From Micromonospora sp. U21 (lineage in GTDB: Bacteria; Actinomycetota; Actinomycetes; Mycobacteriales; Micromonosporaceae): a stretch of 64,000 bases of DNA. The stretch is taken from assembly GCF_018070045.1 (NCBI RefSeq), contig NZ_JAGPYK010000032.1:1-64000 (forward strand). Reading direction: 5' to 3'. Of the stretch, positions 24,814 to 34,884 are shown piece after piece. The notes beneath the pieces were generated by a model. It was not told the DNA's origin. It did no database searches and saw only the letters and a program-made list of their open reading frames with translations. The stretch's first letter is position 1. Each line of letters begins with the position of its first letter. The position numbers and the translations under genes were made by a program.

Positions 24814-25524
24814 TCAGCTCGTCTCGCCGGCCACGCTGAATGAGCGCAGGCGGTCGACGGCCAGCACGGTGAAGCCGATGCTGATGAGCGCGGTCATCAC
24901 CGACGCCACCGGCACCGACACCGTGGTCTCCAGCAGCCCGGTGGGGGCGAGCCGGTCGGCGAGGGCGATCACGTACTGCTGGATGGAGAGCACCTTGGTG
25001 CCGCTGACGAAGTTGCCCAGCAGCCCCTCCCAGATCAGCACGTAGACCAGGCCGAGGAGCACCGGCCGCCGGGTGACCAGGCTGAGCGCGAGGAACAGCG
25101 CCGAATAGGCCAGCGCGCCGAGCGTCGCCGCGGCGGCGAGCGCCAGGCCGAGGCGTACCGAATCGGCCAGCACGCCCGCGACGTAGAGCGGCAGCGCGAC
25201 GGTGGCCGCACTGACCCCGGCGGCCACCGCGAGCTTCGGCAGGACGATCTGCCAGCGCGGCAACGGCTTGGTCAGGATGTGCACCACCGTGCCGTCGTCG
25301 ATCTCGGCGCCCAGCACACCGGTGCCGATGATCAGCGCCACCACCGGCAGCACCACGGCCAGCCCGAGGCCGACCAGCACCGGCGGGCCCCACTCCCCCG
25401 GGTCCACGCCCAGCGACCGGCAGAGCACGGCCAGCCCGAGCAGCACCAACGGCAGCGGGAGCAGCAGCAGGAACCGACGCCGGCCGAAGAGGCCGCGCGC
25501 GGTGATCCAGGTAATGGTCGACAT
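24814..25524 (-). CDS. ABC-2 type transporter permease
   Basis: A 236-aa permease with six membrane helices (LLLPLPLVLLGLAVLC, VLVGLGLAVVLPVVALIIG, ALFLALSLVTRRPVLLGLVYVLI and others) and the segment GTGVLGAEIDDGTVVHILTKPLPRWQ, which is typical of ABC-2 permeases. Last gene of an ATPase-permease-ATPase-permease operon; one base separates it from the ATPase gene upstream. It is presumed to work with that ATPase in export or in moving a lipid or small molecule; the substrate is unknown. Confidence 0.88.
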   Translation of the reverse strand: MSTITWITARGLFGRRRFLLLLPLPLVLLGLAVLCRSLGVDPGEWGPPVLVGLGLAVVLPVVALIIGTGVLGAEIDDGTVVHILTKPLPRWQIVLPKLAVAAGVSAATVALPLYVAGVLADSVRLGLALAAAATLGALAYSALFLALSLVTRRPVLLGLVYVLIWEGLLGNFVSGTKVLSIQQYVIALADRLAPTGLLETTVSVPVASVMTALISIGFTVLAVDRLRSFSVAGETS

Positions 25525-25525
25525 G

Positions 25526-26437
25526 TCAGGCCTCCACCAGGTAGGAGAAGACGCTCTCCAGGGACTCGTCGGACGGCACCAGCTGGCGCACCCGGATGCC
25601 CCGGGTCAGTGCGATCCGGGGCAGCGCCCGGGTGAAGGCACCGTAGTCGCCAGCGCGCACGGTCAGGCCGGTGCGGTCCAGCTCGACGCCGCTCACCGAC
25701 GGTTCGGCGATCAGCGCGACGGCCAGCGCCCGGTCGTCGGTGGAGCGCACCGCGAAGACGTGCGGGCGGTTGGTCATCAACCGGCGGATGGTGCGGAAGT
25801 CGCCGGAGGCCGCCAGTCGGCCGGCCACCATCACCTGCACCGTGCCCGAGACCTGCTCGACCTCCTCGAGGATGTGCGAGCTGAACAGGATTGTCCGGCC
25901 GGCGTCGCCCAGGGTGTGCAGCAGCTGCATCATGTGCAGCCGCTGGCGCGGGTCCATGCCGTTGAACGGCTCGTCGAGCAGCAGCACCTGCGGGTCGTGC
26001 ACCAGCGCGGCGGCCACCCGGGCCCGTTGCCGCATGCCCTTGGAGTACGTGCCGATCCGGCGGTCCTGCGCCGACTCCAGCTCCACCAGGTCGATGGCCC
26101 GCCGGGCCGCCGCCGCGGGGTCGGCCAACCGGTGCAGCTTGGCGCTGGCCAGCACGAACTCGTACGCGGTGAGGTAGCTCTGCACCGCCTCCCGCTCGCT
26201 GACCAGCCCCAGCCGCCGGTAGACGTCGGGGTTGCGCCAGGTCGGCTCGTCGTCGAGGGTGACCGTGCCCCGCGACGGGGATAGGAACCCGGCCATCATG
26301 TGCAGCAGCGTGGTCTTGCCGGCGCCGTTCGGGCCGAGCAGCCCGGTCACTCCCGGGCCGAGCGTCATGCTGATGTCGTTGACGGCGACCACGTTGCCGT
26401 ACCACCGGGACACCCCGGTCAGGCTCAGCGTGCTCAT
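25526..26437 (-). CDS. ABC transporter ATP-binding protein
   Basis: A 303-aa ATPase. Walker A is GPNGAGKTT, the signature is unusual (YSKGMRQR, where many ABC-2 ATPases have YSGGMRQR or similar), Walker B is VLLLDEPFNGMDP, and the H-loop is LFSSHILEEVEQ. The C-terminal 80 residues are a small regulatory domain (SVSGVELDRTGLTVRAGDY). The start ATG overlaps the stop of the upstream permease (TGATG), so translation is coupled; it is immediately followed by the second permease gene. Confidence 0.92.
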   Translation of the reverse strand: MSTLSLTGVSRWYGNVVAVNDISMTLGPGVTGLLGPNGAGKTTLLHMMAGFLSPSRGTVTLDDEPTWRNPDVYRRLGLVSEREAVQSYLTAYEFVLASAKLHRLADPAAAARRAIDLVELESAQDRRIGTYSKGMRQRARVAAALVHDPQVLLLDEPFNGMDPRQRLHMMQLLHTLGDAGRTILFSSHILEEVEQVSGTVQVMVAGRLAASGDFRTIRRLMTNRPHVFAVRSTDDRALAVALIAEPSVSGVELDRTGLTVRAGDYGAFTRALPRIALTRGIRVRQLVPSDESLESVFSYLVEA

Positions 26438-27334
26438 CAGGAGGCGACCTTCCGGTAGCGGGCCAGCAGGAGGGCGGTCGCGCCGGCGACCAGCAGCACC
26501 GCGGCCAGGGCGTAGACCGGGCCGAACCCGCCGATCATCATCTCGCCCGGATCGCCCTCGACCAGCAGGTCGCCCAGCGACCAGATGCCCACCCCCTGCA
26601 CCAGCGTGGAGGGTGAGGCGATCCCGGCCAGCTCGTTGGCGGTGTGCGACGGCAGGATGCTCAGCACCCCCACGATCGGGGTGGTCATCAGGAAGACCGC
26701 GACCACGCCGCCGGCGGCGAAGGCGCGCTTGCCGGTCAGCGACGCGACCAGCAGCCCGACCGAGGCGAAGACCACCGCCCACAGCCCGGCGTAGAGCAGC
26801 CCGGGCAACAGGTCGAGCAGCTCGTTCCAGACCCCTCGCATGCCCTCCTTGGTGGTGAACGCGGCACCGAGGAACATCACCAGCTGCGGCCCACCGAGCA
26901 GCAGCCAGAGCGCGGTGACCAGCGCCAGCAGCTTGGCCAACGCGTAGTCGGAGCGGGGCAGCGGCCGGGAGAAGTACAGCGGCAGGACGCCGCTGCGCAG
27001 GTCGCGGGAGACCAGCTCCGGTGCGGCCACCGCGACGAAGAAGAGGACCAGCCAACTCATCGAGTCGGCGAACTGGGCGTACGTGGCGACCGGCTCGCCG
27101 ATCTGGCTGCGTACGGCGGCCAGGGCCACCGCGACCAGGGTGACGATGCCGACCACCAGCCAAGGGAAGATCTTGGCCTTGGCGCTGCGCCCGAACCCGA
27201 ACGTGGTGCGCACCCCGTGCAGGTAGAGCGCACCGAAGACGTGCCGGCGCCTCAGCCGTGCACCCTCGTAGCGCTGGTAGCCGATGTCGTGGATGACACC
27301 GGTCGGCGTGGGGCGCGTCGCTGTGGTTGACGGC

Positions 27335-27342
<8 letters not shown>
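26437..27342 (-). CDS. ABC transporter permease
   Basis: A 301-aa membrane protein with about six helices and a 45-residue cytoplasmic N-terminal part containing IHDIGYQRYEGARL, a motif seen in ABC-2 permeases of actinobacteria. The central loop SRDLRSGVLPLYFSRPLPRSDYALAKL is the usual coupling-type segment of ABC-2 permeases. It overlaps the upstream ATPase gene by 8 bp and the downstream ATPase start by one base, placing it in the middle of the operon. Substrate unknown. Confidence 0.88.
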
Positions 27343-28249
<907 letters not shown>

Positions 28250-28666
28250 GGTGCCCAGCGTAGGGATTCGATGCCCACCGCGGACACCGGCACGCCCCCG
28301 GCGCTCCCCTGATCCTCGCGGCGGCCTACCCCTAGGGTGCGTTCTCGGGTGCGGGCGACGTTTGCGCCGGTCCCGCGTTCGGCCCGACCCCGGCGCCGGA
28401 AAGACCCGGTCCGGGTGGCACGATTCACTTCCCGTTCACCGGTCAGTTGTTCCGGTCTTCCTCGCTGACGACTGGTTCGCCGACCTGCCGGGCCGACGGC
28501 GCGTCGCCCCGGATCCGGGACGAGCGGAGGATCTGGAACCGGCTGCGTTCGGCGGCGGGTCGCCGGATCCGCCGTTGACCCGTCCGCCCGGGTTGTGGAG
28601 TGGCGGCCTCGACCGATCGACGGTCGGCTGCGAAACTGTGTGCCGGTCAGCGAGTGGGGGGTGTGG
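28250..28666. other. 417-bp divergent intergenic region, no gene seen
   Basis: Lies between the divergent ABC-2 operon and the APS kinase gene. It holds CTAGGG-type -10-like boxes near 28333, a TTGACC at about 28575 that could be a -35, and a CGACCGATCGACGGTCG palindrome just upstream of the kinase gene. No convincing gene, riboswitch or terminator. Confidence 0.5.
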
Positions 28667-30196
28667 ATGAGCAACGGCTGGATGCTGCCCGACGAGGTGC
28701 TCCGGGACGCGCCGGCGTACACGCCACGTCCCGGCGAGCTCGCGGATCTTGAGCTGCTGCTGACCGGCGCGTACGCCCCCCTCACCGGCTTCATGACCCG
28801 CGCCGACCTGGTCTCCGTCAGCCGGCGTGGCCGACTTGCCGACGGCACGCCGTGGCAGGTCGCCGTGACTCTCCAGCTACCCGCCGCGCTGGCCCAGGGC
28901 TTCGATCCGCGTGACCCGGCCCGCCGGGCGCTGGTGCTGACCGACGGCGAGGGCGCGCCGGTGGCCGCTCTGGACGTGGCGGACGTCTGGCCGGTACGCG
29001 AGGGCGTGGCCGGGGTGGGCGGCCAGGTCCGGCGGCTGGGTGACGGTGGCCACGGCCCGTTCCTGCGGCTGCGCCGCAGCCCGGAGGAGGTCCGCGCACT
29101 ACTGCCGCCGGGCCGGGTGCTCGGGGTGATCGCCGACCGGCCGCTGCACCGGCCGCAGCTTGCCCAGATCGCCCACGCCGCGCGCACCCTGGCCGCGCAC
29201 GTGCTGGTGATTATTCCGGTCGGTGAGGGTGGCGTCGCCGGGCTCCCGCCGGAGGCTCTGGTGCGCAGCGTCTTCGCCGCCCGGGACCGGATGCCACCGG
29301 CCACCCTGGTCGCGGTGCCGCTGTCGCACCGGCGGGAGGAGATCGCCGACGCGCTGCTGCGGGCCCGGGTCTCCGCCGCGTACGGGGTCACCCACCTGCT
29401 CTCCACCGGCGAGATGCTCTCCGGAGCCGGGCTGCGGGTGCTGGTGCCGCGCGAGCTGGCGTACGACAACCGGGACGGTCAGTGGCGCTGGCGGGAGGAC
29501 ATCCCGCCGCGGACCCGCCGTCTCGCGCTGACCCAGGAGGAGATCGACGACCTGCTGGACCGGGGCTTCCCGCTGCCGGAGTGGCACACGCCGCCGGCGG
29601 TGGCGAAGGAGCTGGCCCGGGCCCGGCCGCCGCGCCGGCACCAGGGTCTCGTGGTCTTCCTGACCGGCCTCTCCGGCTCCGGCAAGTCGACCATCGCCCG
29701 TGGTCTGGCGGACGTGTTGCGCGAGAGCGGCGACCGGACGGTGACCCTGCTCGACGGGGACGTGGTGCGCCGGGAGCTCTCCGCCGGGCTGGGCTTCAGC
29801 AGGACCGACCGGGATCTCAACGTCCGGCGGATCGGCTGGGTGGCGGCCGAGATCGCCCGGCACCGTGGGGTGGGCATCTGCTGCCCGATCGCCCCGTACG
29901 CGGCGGCCCGCGCCACCGCTCGGGAGATGGCCCTGGCCGCGGGGGCCGGTTTCGTGCTGGTGCACGTCGCCACCCCACTGGAGGTGTGCGAACAGCGGGA
30001 CCGCAAGGGCCTGTACGCGCGGGCCCGGGCTGGTCTGCTCACCGGCATGACCGGCATCGACGACCCCTACGAGGAGCCGGCGGACGCCGACCTGGTGGTG
30101 GACACCACCGACCTGAGCGTGCCGGAGGCGGTGCAGGCCGTGCTGCAGCACCTGACCGAGACCGGCTGGGTGGAGATGAAAACTCCGTCCGCCTGA
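28667..30196 (+). CDS. Adenylylsulfate kinase with decayed ATP-sulfurylase-like N-terminal half
   Basis: A 509-aa fusion. The C-terminal domain (about 325-500) is a full APS kinase: P-loop GLSGSGKST, LLDGDVVRRELSAGLGFSRTDR, CPIAPYAAAR and EQRDRKGLYARAR with TGIDDPYEEP. The N-terminal 315 residues follow the ATP-sulfurylase layout (LTGAYAPLTGFMTRADL; EEIDDLLDRGFPLPEW at the end), but the catalytic QTRNPLHRAH is replaced by ADRPLHRPQ and GRDHAGPG by TGEMLSGA, so that half is probably inactive in sulfurylation. ATG 28667 has a GGGGGG site. No cysteine or sulfate genes adjoin it, so its use may be sulfation or stress related. Confidence 0.85.
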   Translation: MSNGWMLPDEVLRDAPAYTPRPGELADLELLLTGAYAPLTGFMTRADLVSVSRRGRLADGTPWQVAVTLQLPAALAQGFDPRDPARRALVLTDGEGAPVAALDVADVWPVREGVAGVGGQVRRLGDGGHGPFLRLRRSPEEVRALLPPGRVLGVIADRPLHRPQLAQIAHAARTLAAHVLVIIPVGEGGVAGLPPEALVRSVFAARDRMPPATLVAVPLSHRREEIADALLRARVSAAYGVTHLLSTGEMLSGAGLRVLVPRELAYDNRDGQWRWREDIPPRTRRLALTQEEIDDLLDRGFPLPEWHTPPAVAKELARARPPRRHQGLVVFLTGLSGSGKSTIARGLADVLRESGDRTVTLLDGDVVRRELSAGLGFSRTDRDLNVRRIGWVAAEIARHRGVGICCPIAPYAAARATAREMALAAGAGFVLVHVATPLEVCEQRDRKGLYARARAGLLTGMTGIDDPYEEPADADLVVDTTDLSVPEAVQAVLQHLTETGWVEMKTPSA

Positions 30197-30242
30197 GGCG
30201 GCGCCGTACCCCGTTCCTTCCACCGCTGCCGGCTACGCGCTA

Positions 30243-30264
30243 GTGTTCATCTTTGTTGGAACAC
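30243..30264. promoter_or_regulatory. Candidate operator of the DeoR-family regulator
   Basis: Perfect inverted repeat GTGTTC-N10-GAACAC, 43 bp before the DeoR start codon and in the only intergenic space ahead of the regulator-galT pair. It is placed for autoregulation; the binding protein is not shown. Confidence 0.55.
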
Positions 30265-30306
30265 GTTTGACCGCGTGAGAGTACGTGGACCCGGGAGGCA
30301 CGGCGG

Positions 30307-31095
30307 ATGCTCGCTCAGCAGCGGCAGGCGGCCATCCTGGAGCGGGTCCGGTCGACGGGCGGCGTCCGGGTGACCGAGCTGGCCATCGAGTTCGGCGTCT
30401 CCGACATGACCATCCGGCGCGACCTGGAGGCGCTGCACGAGCGCGGCCTGCTCGCCAAGGTGCACGGCGGCGCCACGGCGGCCGGCCCGAGCTCGACCGA
30501 CGAGCCGGGCTTCCACGCCAAGTCGGTCCGCCAACTGCCCGAGAAGGCCGCGATCGCGGACCGGGCGGCCCAGCTGGTCCGGCCGGGCGCCGCGGTCGCG
30601 CTCTCCGCCGGCACCACCACCGCCGAGCTGGCCCGGAGGCTGGTGAACGTGCCTGGCCTGACCGTCGTGACCAACTCGCTGCCGGTGGCCGAGATCCTGC
30701 ACGCCGGCGGTCGGCCGGATCAGACGGTCGTTCTCACCGGCGGCGTACGCACTCCCTCGGATGCGCTGGTCGGCCCGCTCGCGGTCGGCGCCGTCCGGAC
30801 GCTGCACCTGGATCTGCTCTTCCTCGGGGTGCACGGCATCAGCGAGCGGGCCGGCTTCACCACCCCGAACCTGATGGAGGCGGAGACCGACCGGGCACTG
30901 GTCGCAGCGGCGGACCGGCTGGTGGTGCTCGCCGACCACACCAAGTGGGGCACGGTGGGCATCTCCTCGATCGTCGAGCTGGCCGCGGCGCACGTCCTGG
31001 TGAGCGACGACCGGTTGCCTCCGCCCGCGCGACGGGTGCTCGAGGAACAGGTGGGGGAATTGATCATTGTGAAGGCAACGGGGGCGGCCGCATGA
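30307..31095 (+). CDS. DeoR/GlpR-family transcriptional regulator
   Basis: A 262-aa repressor. The N-terminal DeoR helix-turn-helix (residues 3-58) reads RQAAILERVRSTGGVRVTEL and FGVSDMTIRRDLEALHERG. The sensor domain follows with ALSAGTTTAELARRL and VVTNSLPVAEIL, the sugar-phosphate-binding signature of the family. ATG 30307 has a GGGAGG site. galT lies 31 bp downstream, so it probably senses galactose or a related sugar phosphate and controls galT; that link is inferred from position. Confidence 0.9.
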   Translation: MLAQQRQAAILERVRSTGGVRVTELAIEFGVSDMTIRRDLEALHERGLLAKVHGGATAAGPSSTDEPGFHAKSVRQLPEKAAIADRAAQLVRPGAAVALSAGTTTAELARRLVNVPGLTVVTNSLPVAEILHAGGRPDQTVVLTGGVRTPSDALVGPLAVGAVRTLHLDLLFLGVHGISERAGFTTPNLMEAETDRALVAAADRLVVLADHTKWGTVGISSIVELAAAHVLVSDDRLPPPARRVLEEQVGELIIVKATGAAA

Positions 31096-31126
31096 CGCGC
31101 ATGCCGACGAGTGAGGGGACGGCGCA

Positions 31127-32203
31127 GTGAAGCGCACCGCGATCGACCTGGCCGACGGCCGGGAGCTGATCTACTTCGACGAGCGTGACGACGCCGTCCG
31201 CGACCAGCCGGACCGCCGGGACCTTCCGCCGCCGCCTCCCGCGTCCCAACTGCGCTACGACCCGCTGACCGACGAGTGGGTGGCGGTCGCCGTGCACCGG
31301 CAGACCCGCACCTTCCTCCCGCCGGCGAACGAGTGCCCGCTCGACCCGTCGGTGGGCGACCGCCTGACCGAGATCCCGGCCCCCGACTACGACGTGGTGG
31401 TCTTCGAGAACCGCTTCCCGTCGCTGAGCGGCCGGGTGGCCGACGAGCCCGGGGAGATCACCCAGTTCACGCCGGTCCGGCCAGGCCTCGGCCGCTGCGA
31501 GGTCGTCTGCTTCACCTCGGACCACAACGCCTCCTTCGCGAGCCTCTCCCCGCGCCGGGTCCGCACCGTGCTGGACGCGCTCGCCGACCGGACCGAGGTG
31601 CTCGGCGAGCTGCCCGGAGTGGAGCAGGTGTTCTGCTTCGAGAACCGGGGCGTCGAGATCGGCGTCACGCTGCACCACCCGCACGGGCAGATCTACGCGT
31701 ACCCCTTCGTGACGCCGCGCACCCGGGCGCTGCTGGCAGCGGCACGGCGGCACGCCGAGCGGACCGGCGGGGGCAACCTGTACGCGGACATGCTGGCCGC
31801 CGAACGCGCCGCCGGCGACCGGGTGGTCGCTGAGAACGAGCACTGGACGGCGTTCGTGCCGGCGGCGGCCCGCTGGCCGTTCGAGGTGCACGTGGCGCCG
31901 CGGCGCGTCGTGCCGGACATCCCGGCGCTCAACGACAGCGAGCGGGACGCCTTCGGGCCGCTCTACCTGGACCTGCTGCGCCGCTTCGACGGGCTGTTCG
32001 ACATGCCGATGCCGTACATCGCGGCGTGGCACCAGGCGCCGGTGCGGATCGACCGCGAGCTGGGCCACCTGCACCTTCAGCTGTTCAGCATCCGGCGCGC
32101 CAAGGACAAGTTGAAGTACCTGGCGGGCTCGGAGTCCGGGATGGGTGTCTTCATCAACGACATCTCGCCCGAACGCGCCGCCGACCTCCTGCGCGCCGCC
32201 TGA
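31127..32203 (+). CDS. galT: Galactose-1-phosphate uridylyltransferase
   Basis: A 358-aa enzyme of the Leloir pathway that transfers UMP between UDP-glucose and galactose-1-phosphate. The active-site HPH triad with its downstream Gln is seen as HHPHGQIYAYP near residue 185, and the N-terminal YDPLTDEWVAVAVHRQTRTFLPP is conserved; the zinc/iron sites of classic GalT are partly recognisable (CPLDPS with only one of the usual cysteines). GTG 31127 follows the DeoR gene closely. No galK or galE is in the window, so the pathway must be completed elsewhere. A strong hairpin follows. Confidence 0.93.
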   Translation: MKRTAIDLADGRELIYFDERDDAVRDQPDRRDLPPPPPASQLRYDPLTDEWVAVAVHRQTRTFLPPANECPLDPSVGDRLTEIPAPDYDVVVFENRFPSLSGRVADEPGEITQFTPVRPGLGRCEVVCFTSDHNASFASLSPRRVRTVLDALADRTEVLGELPGVEQVFCFENRGVEIGVTLHHPHGQIYAYPFVTPRTRALLAAARRHAERTGGGNLYADMLAAERAAGDRVVAENEHWTAFVPAAARWPFEVHVAPRRVVPDIPALNDSERDAFGPLYLDLLRRFDGLFDMPMPYIAAWHQAPVRIDRELGHLHLQLFSIRRAKDKLKYLAGSESGMGVFINDISPERAADLLRAA

Positions 32204-32222
32204 GACAGGCCGGAGACAGGGC

Positions 32223-32250
32223 GCGGGGGGCCCGGGACAGGGCCCCCCGC
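32223..32250 (+). terminator. galT terminator hairpin
   Basis: Perfect 11-bp stem GCGGGGGGCCC / GGGCCCCCCGC with loop GGGACA, 20 bp after the galT stop. No T-run. Confidence 0.8.
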
Positions 32251-32423
32251 AGGGAAGGGACGGCTGGCTGTGCACGACACAGCCGGGAAGGCTGGCTGAT
32301 CGGCACGCATGCCGCGGGTCGACCGCGGTCAACCTTCCTGGACGCGACTGGCATCTCGTCCACCCTGGTCAACGAGGCGCGCCGGCCGGGGTGACGCGGG
32401 CGGTGTGTCGACCGCTGACACGC

Positions 32424-32455
32424 CGGAGCCCGCCGGCGGGTGCCGACGGGCTCCG
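32424..32455 (-). terminator. icd terminator hairpin
   Basis: CGGAGCCCG (32424-32432) and CGGGCTCCG (32447-32455) form a 9-bp perfect stem 20 bp beyond the icd stop codon. No T-run. Confidence 0.65.
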
Positions 32456-32474
32456 TTGCTGCGGTACGCCTGGA

Positions 32475-33692
32475 TCAGGCGGCGATCTTGCGCGCCAGGT
32501 TCTCGTCGAGCGCGTTCATGAACTCGTCGGTGGTCAGCCACGGGGCGTCGCGCGAGATGAGCAGCGACAGGTCCTTGGTCATCTGGCCACCCTCGACGGT
32601 GTCGACGATGACCTGCTCCAGGGTGTTGGCGAACTCGGTCACCGCCGGAGTGCCGTCCAGCTTGCCCCGGTGGGCCAGGCCCCGGGTCCAGGCGTAGATC
32701 GACGCGATCGGGTTGGTCGAGGTCTTCTCGCCCTTCTGCCACTGCCGGTAGTGCCGGGTGACCGTGCCGTGCGCGGCCTCGGCCTCGACGGTACGACCGT
32801 CCGGGGAGAGCAGGACCGAGGTCATCAGACCCAGCGAGCCGAAGCCCTGCGCGACGGTGTCCGACTGCACGTCACCGTCGTAGTTCTTGCAGGCCCAGAC
32901 GTAGCCACCCTCCCACTTGAGCGCGGCGGCGACCATGTCGTCGATCAGCCGGTGCTCGTAGGTGATGCCGGCGGCATCGAAATCGGCCTTGAACTCGTTC
33001 TCGAACACCTCGGCGAAGATGTCCTTGAACCGGCCGTCGTACGCCTTGAGGATGGTGTTCTTGGTGGACAGGTAGACCGGGTAGTTGCGGTCCAGGCCGT
33101 ACCGGAACGAGGCCCGGGCGAAGTCCCGGATCGACTCGTCGTAGTTGTACATGCCCATGGCGATGCCGCCGCCCGGGAAGTTGGCGACCTCCAGCTCCAT
33201 CGGCGCGCCGCCGTCGGCCGGGGTGTAGGTGATGGTCACCGTGCCCGGGCCGGGGACGACGAAGTCGGTGGCCTTGTACTGGTCACCGTGGGCGTGCCGG
33301 CCGATGATGATCGGCTTGGTCCAGCCGGGGACCAGCCGCGGCACGTTGGACATGATGATCGGCTCACGGAAGACGACGCCGCCGAGGATGTTGCGGATGG
33401 TGCCGTTGGGCGACCGCCACATCTTCTTCAGGCCGAACTCCTCGACCCGGGCCTCGTCCGGGGTGATGGTCGCGCACTTGACGCCGACGCCGTGCTCCTT
33501 GATGGCGTTGGCGGCGTCGACGGTGACCTGGTCGTCGGTCTCGTCACGGTGCTGGATCGACAGGTCGTAGTAGTGCAGGTCGACGTCGAGGTAGGGCAGG
33601 ATCAGCTGCTCCCGGATCTGCTTCCAGATGATCCGGGTCATCTCGTCGCCGTCGAGCTCCACGACCGGGTTGTTTACCTTGATCTTCGCCAT
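32475..33692 (-). CDS. icd: Isocitrate dehydrogenase (NADP+)
   Basis: A 405-aa TCA-cycle enzyme, the homodimeric NADP-type usual for actinobacteria and similar to eukaryotic IDH. The N terminus reads VVELDGDEMTRIIWKQIREQLI, the substrate-binding SPNGTIRNILGG carries the conserved Ser/Asn/Arg set, and ANNLD-type and DVQSDTVAQGFGSLG segments and the adenine-binding AEAAHGTVTRHYRQWQKGEKTSTNPIASIYAWTRGL are present. It converts isocitrate to 2-oxoglutarate with NADPH formation. Other TCA genes in this window are mdh (34885) and sucCD (48896). Confidence 0.97.
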   Translation of the reverse strand: MAKIKVNNPVVELDGDEMTRIIWKQIREQLILPYLDVDLHYYDLSIQHRDETDDQVTVDAANAIKEHGVGVKCATITPDEARVEEFGLKKMWRSPNGTIRNILGGVVFREPIIMSNVPRLVPGWTKPIIIGRHAHGDQYKATDFVVPGPGTVTITYTPADGGAPMELEVANFPGGGIAMGMYNYDESIRDFARASFRYGLDRNYPVYLSTKNTILKAYDGRFKDIFAEVFENEFKADFDAAGITYEHRLIDDMVAAALKWEGGYVWACKNYDGDVQSDTVAQGFGSLGLMTSVLLSPDGRTVEAEAAHGTVTRHYRQWQKGEKTSTNPIASIYAWTRGLAHRGKLDGTPAVTEFANTLEQVIVDTVEGGQMTKDLSLLISRDAPWLTTDEFMNALDENLARKIAA

Positions 33693-33830
33693 CGGCCGGC
33701 GCTCCTCTCGGGGGACACGTGCTCAAGCAGTACGAGCGTACTGCAAACAGGCCGGCAGCCCCCAGCCGGCCTCGGCCGGCCGGTGGAAACCGGGCTGCAC
33801 GGCGCAGGAATCTCCTGACATCATCGCCCG

Positions 33831-34628
33831 ATGCCACTGAGCCGCACCCTCGGGTCTATCACGGTCACCGCGCTCACCGACTCCGAGGGTGCCTTCTTCC
33901 AGCCCCGGACGGAGGCGTTTCCGCACGCCACGGCGGCTGACTGGCAGGAGGCCGACCGGCGCGACCCCACCTCGGTGACCGCCGATGGGCAGTGGTGGCT
34001 ACCGTTCCGCAGCTTCGCCATCCGGGCCGGCGACGGGCCGGTGATCCTGGTCGACGCCGGAATCGGCCCGGCCGACGCGCCCGCCGCGAGCTGGGCTCCC
34101 GTGCCCGGTCGACTGCCCGCCGAACTGGCCGCCGCCGGCATCGACCCGGCCGACGTCGACACGGTCGTGCTGACGCACCTGCACAGCGACCACATCGGCT
34201 GGGCGGTGACCGGCACGCCGGGGCGGCCGTACTTCCCGAACGCGAGCTACCTGGTTCAGCGCGCCGAGCTGGACGCGGCGGAGACGATCAATCCAGGGCT
34301 GCCGGCCGGCCTGGTCGCACCGTTGCGCGCCGCCGGTCAGCTCCGGGAGGTCGACGGCGAGACCACCCTCACCCCGGCGGTACGCCTGCTGCCCACCCCG
34401 GGGCACACCCCCGGCCACCAGTCGGTGCTCCTGACCGCGGCCGACGAGCGGATGCTGCTCACCGGCGACCTGCTGGTGCACGCCGTGCAACTGGTCGACC
34501 CCGACCTGTCGTACGCCCACGAGGAGGACCCCGACGCGGCCCGCCGTTCCCGCACCACGCTCCTGAAGGCCCTCTCCCCCGTCATCCTGGCCACCCCACA
34601 CCTGGGCACTCCCTTCACCCCCGCCTAG
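33831..34628 (+). CDS. MBL-fold metallo-hydrolase
   Basis: A 265-aa metallo-beta-lactamase-fold hydrolase. The metal-binding H-x-H-x-D-H motif is seen as LTHLHSDHIGW near residue 108, with further ligands in LLPTPGHTPGHQSV and LLTGDLLVHA. The N-terminal part has DAGIGPADAPAASW. The family includes quorum-quenching lactonases, glyoxalase II and sulfatases; this group (LHSDH, long N terminus) is often of unknown substrate. It is divergent from icd, with a 138-bp gap. GC-rich, typical codon use. Confidence 0.9.
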   Translation: MPLSRTLGSITVTALTDSEGAFFQPRTEAFPHATAADWQEADRRDPTSVTADGQWWLPFRSFAIRAGDGPVILVDAGIGPADAPAASWAPVPGRLPAELAAAGIDPADVDTVVLTHLHSDHIGWAVTGTPGRPYFPNASYLVQRAELDAAETINPGLPAGLVAPLRAAGQLREVDGETTLTPAVRLLPTPGHTPGHQSVLLTAADERMLLTGDLLVHAVQLVDPDLSYAHEEDPDAARRSRTTLLKALSPVILATPHLGTPFTPA

Positions 34629-34664
34629 CCCGCACCAACCCCAGGCCCCCTGCCCCTGCCCCTG

Positions 34665-34735
34665 CCCCGGTCGATCATGAAGTTGTTGCTCCGACAAGCC
34701 GCTTGGGGTCAAGGGTTGAGTGCAATCGTTAAGGC
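34665..34735 (+). repeat. Possible dispersed intergenic sequence (CGATCATGAAGTTGTTG)
   Basis: The block beginning CGGTCGATCATGAAGTTG lies between the MBL and mdh genes and is less GC-rich than its surroundings. A CGATCATG start also occurs inside the Ada/AlkA gene at about 14803. Such GATCATG blocks are, from memory, frequent in Micromonosporaceae intergenic regions, but a repeat family cannot be proven from one window. Confidence 0.3.
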
Positions 34736-34830
34736 GCGATGAGTTCCGCGAGGCGTTGGGTGGGGGTGGGCCGGGCAGAGGTGGGGCTCGGGCGGGCGGA
34801 AGGTGCGCCCCCGGGGGGAGAGGGAGATGC

Positions 34831-34866
34831 GAAGGGGCGCGCCGGTGGTGCCCGGCGCGCCCCTTC
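34831..34866 (-). terminator. mdh terminator hairpin
   Basis: Perfect 15-bp stem GAAGGGGCGCGCCGG / CCGGCGCGCCCCTTC with a 6-nt loop, 18 bp beyond the mdh stop codon. No T-run in the mdh direction. Confidence 0.8.
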
Positions 34867-34884
34867 GAGGTTTGTCTGGTGCGG

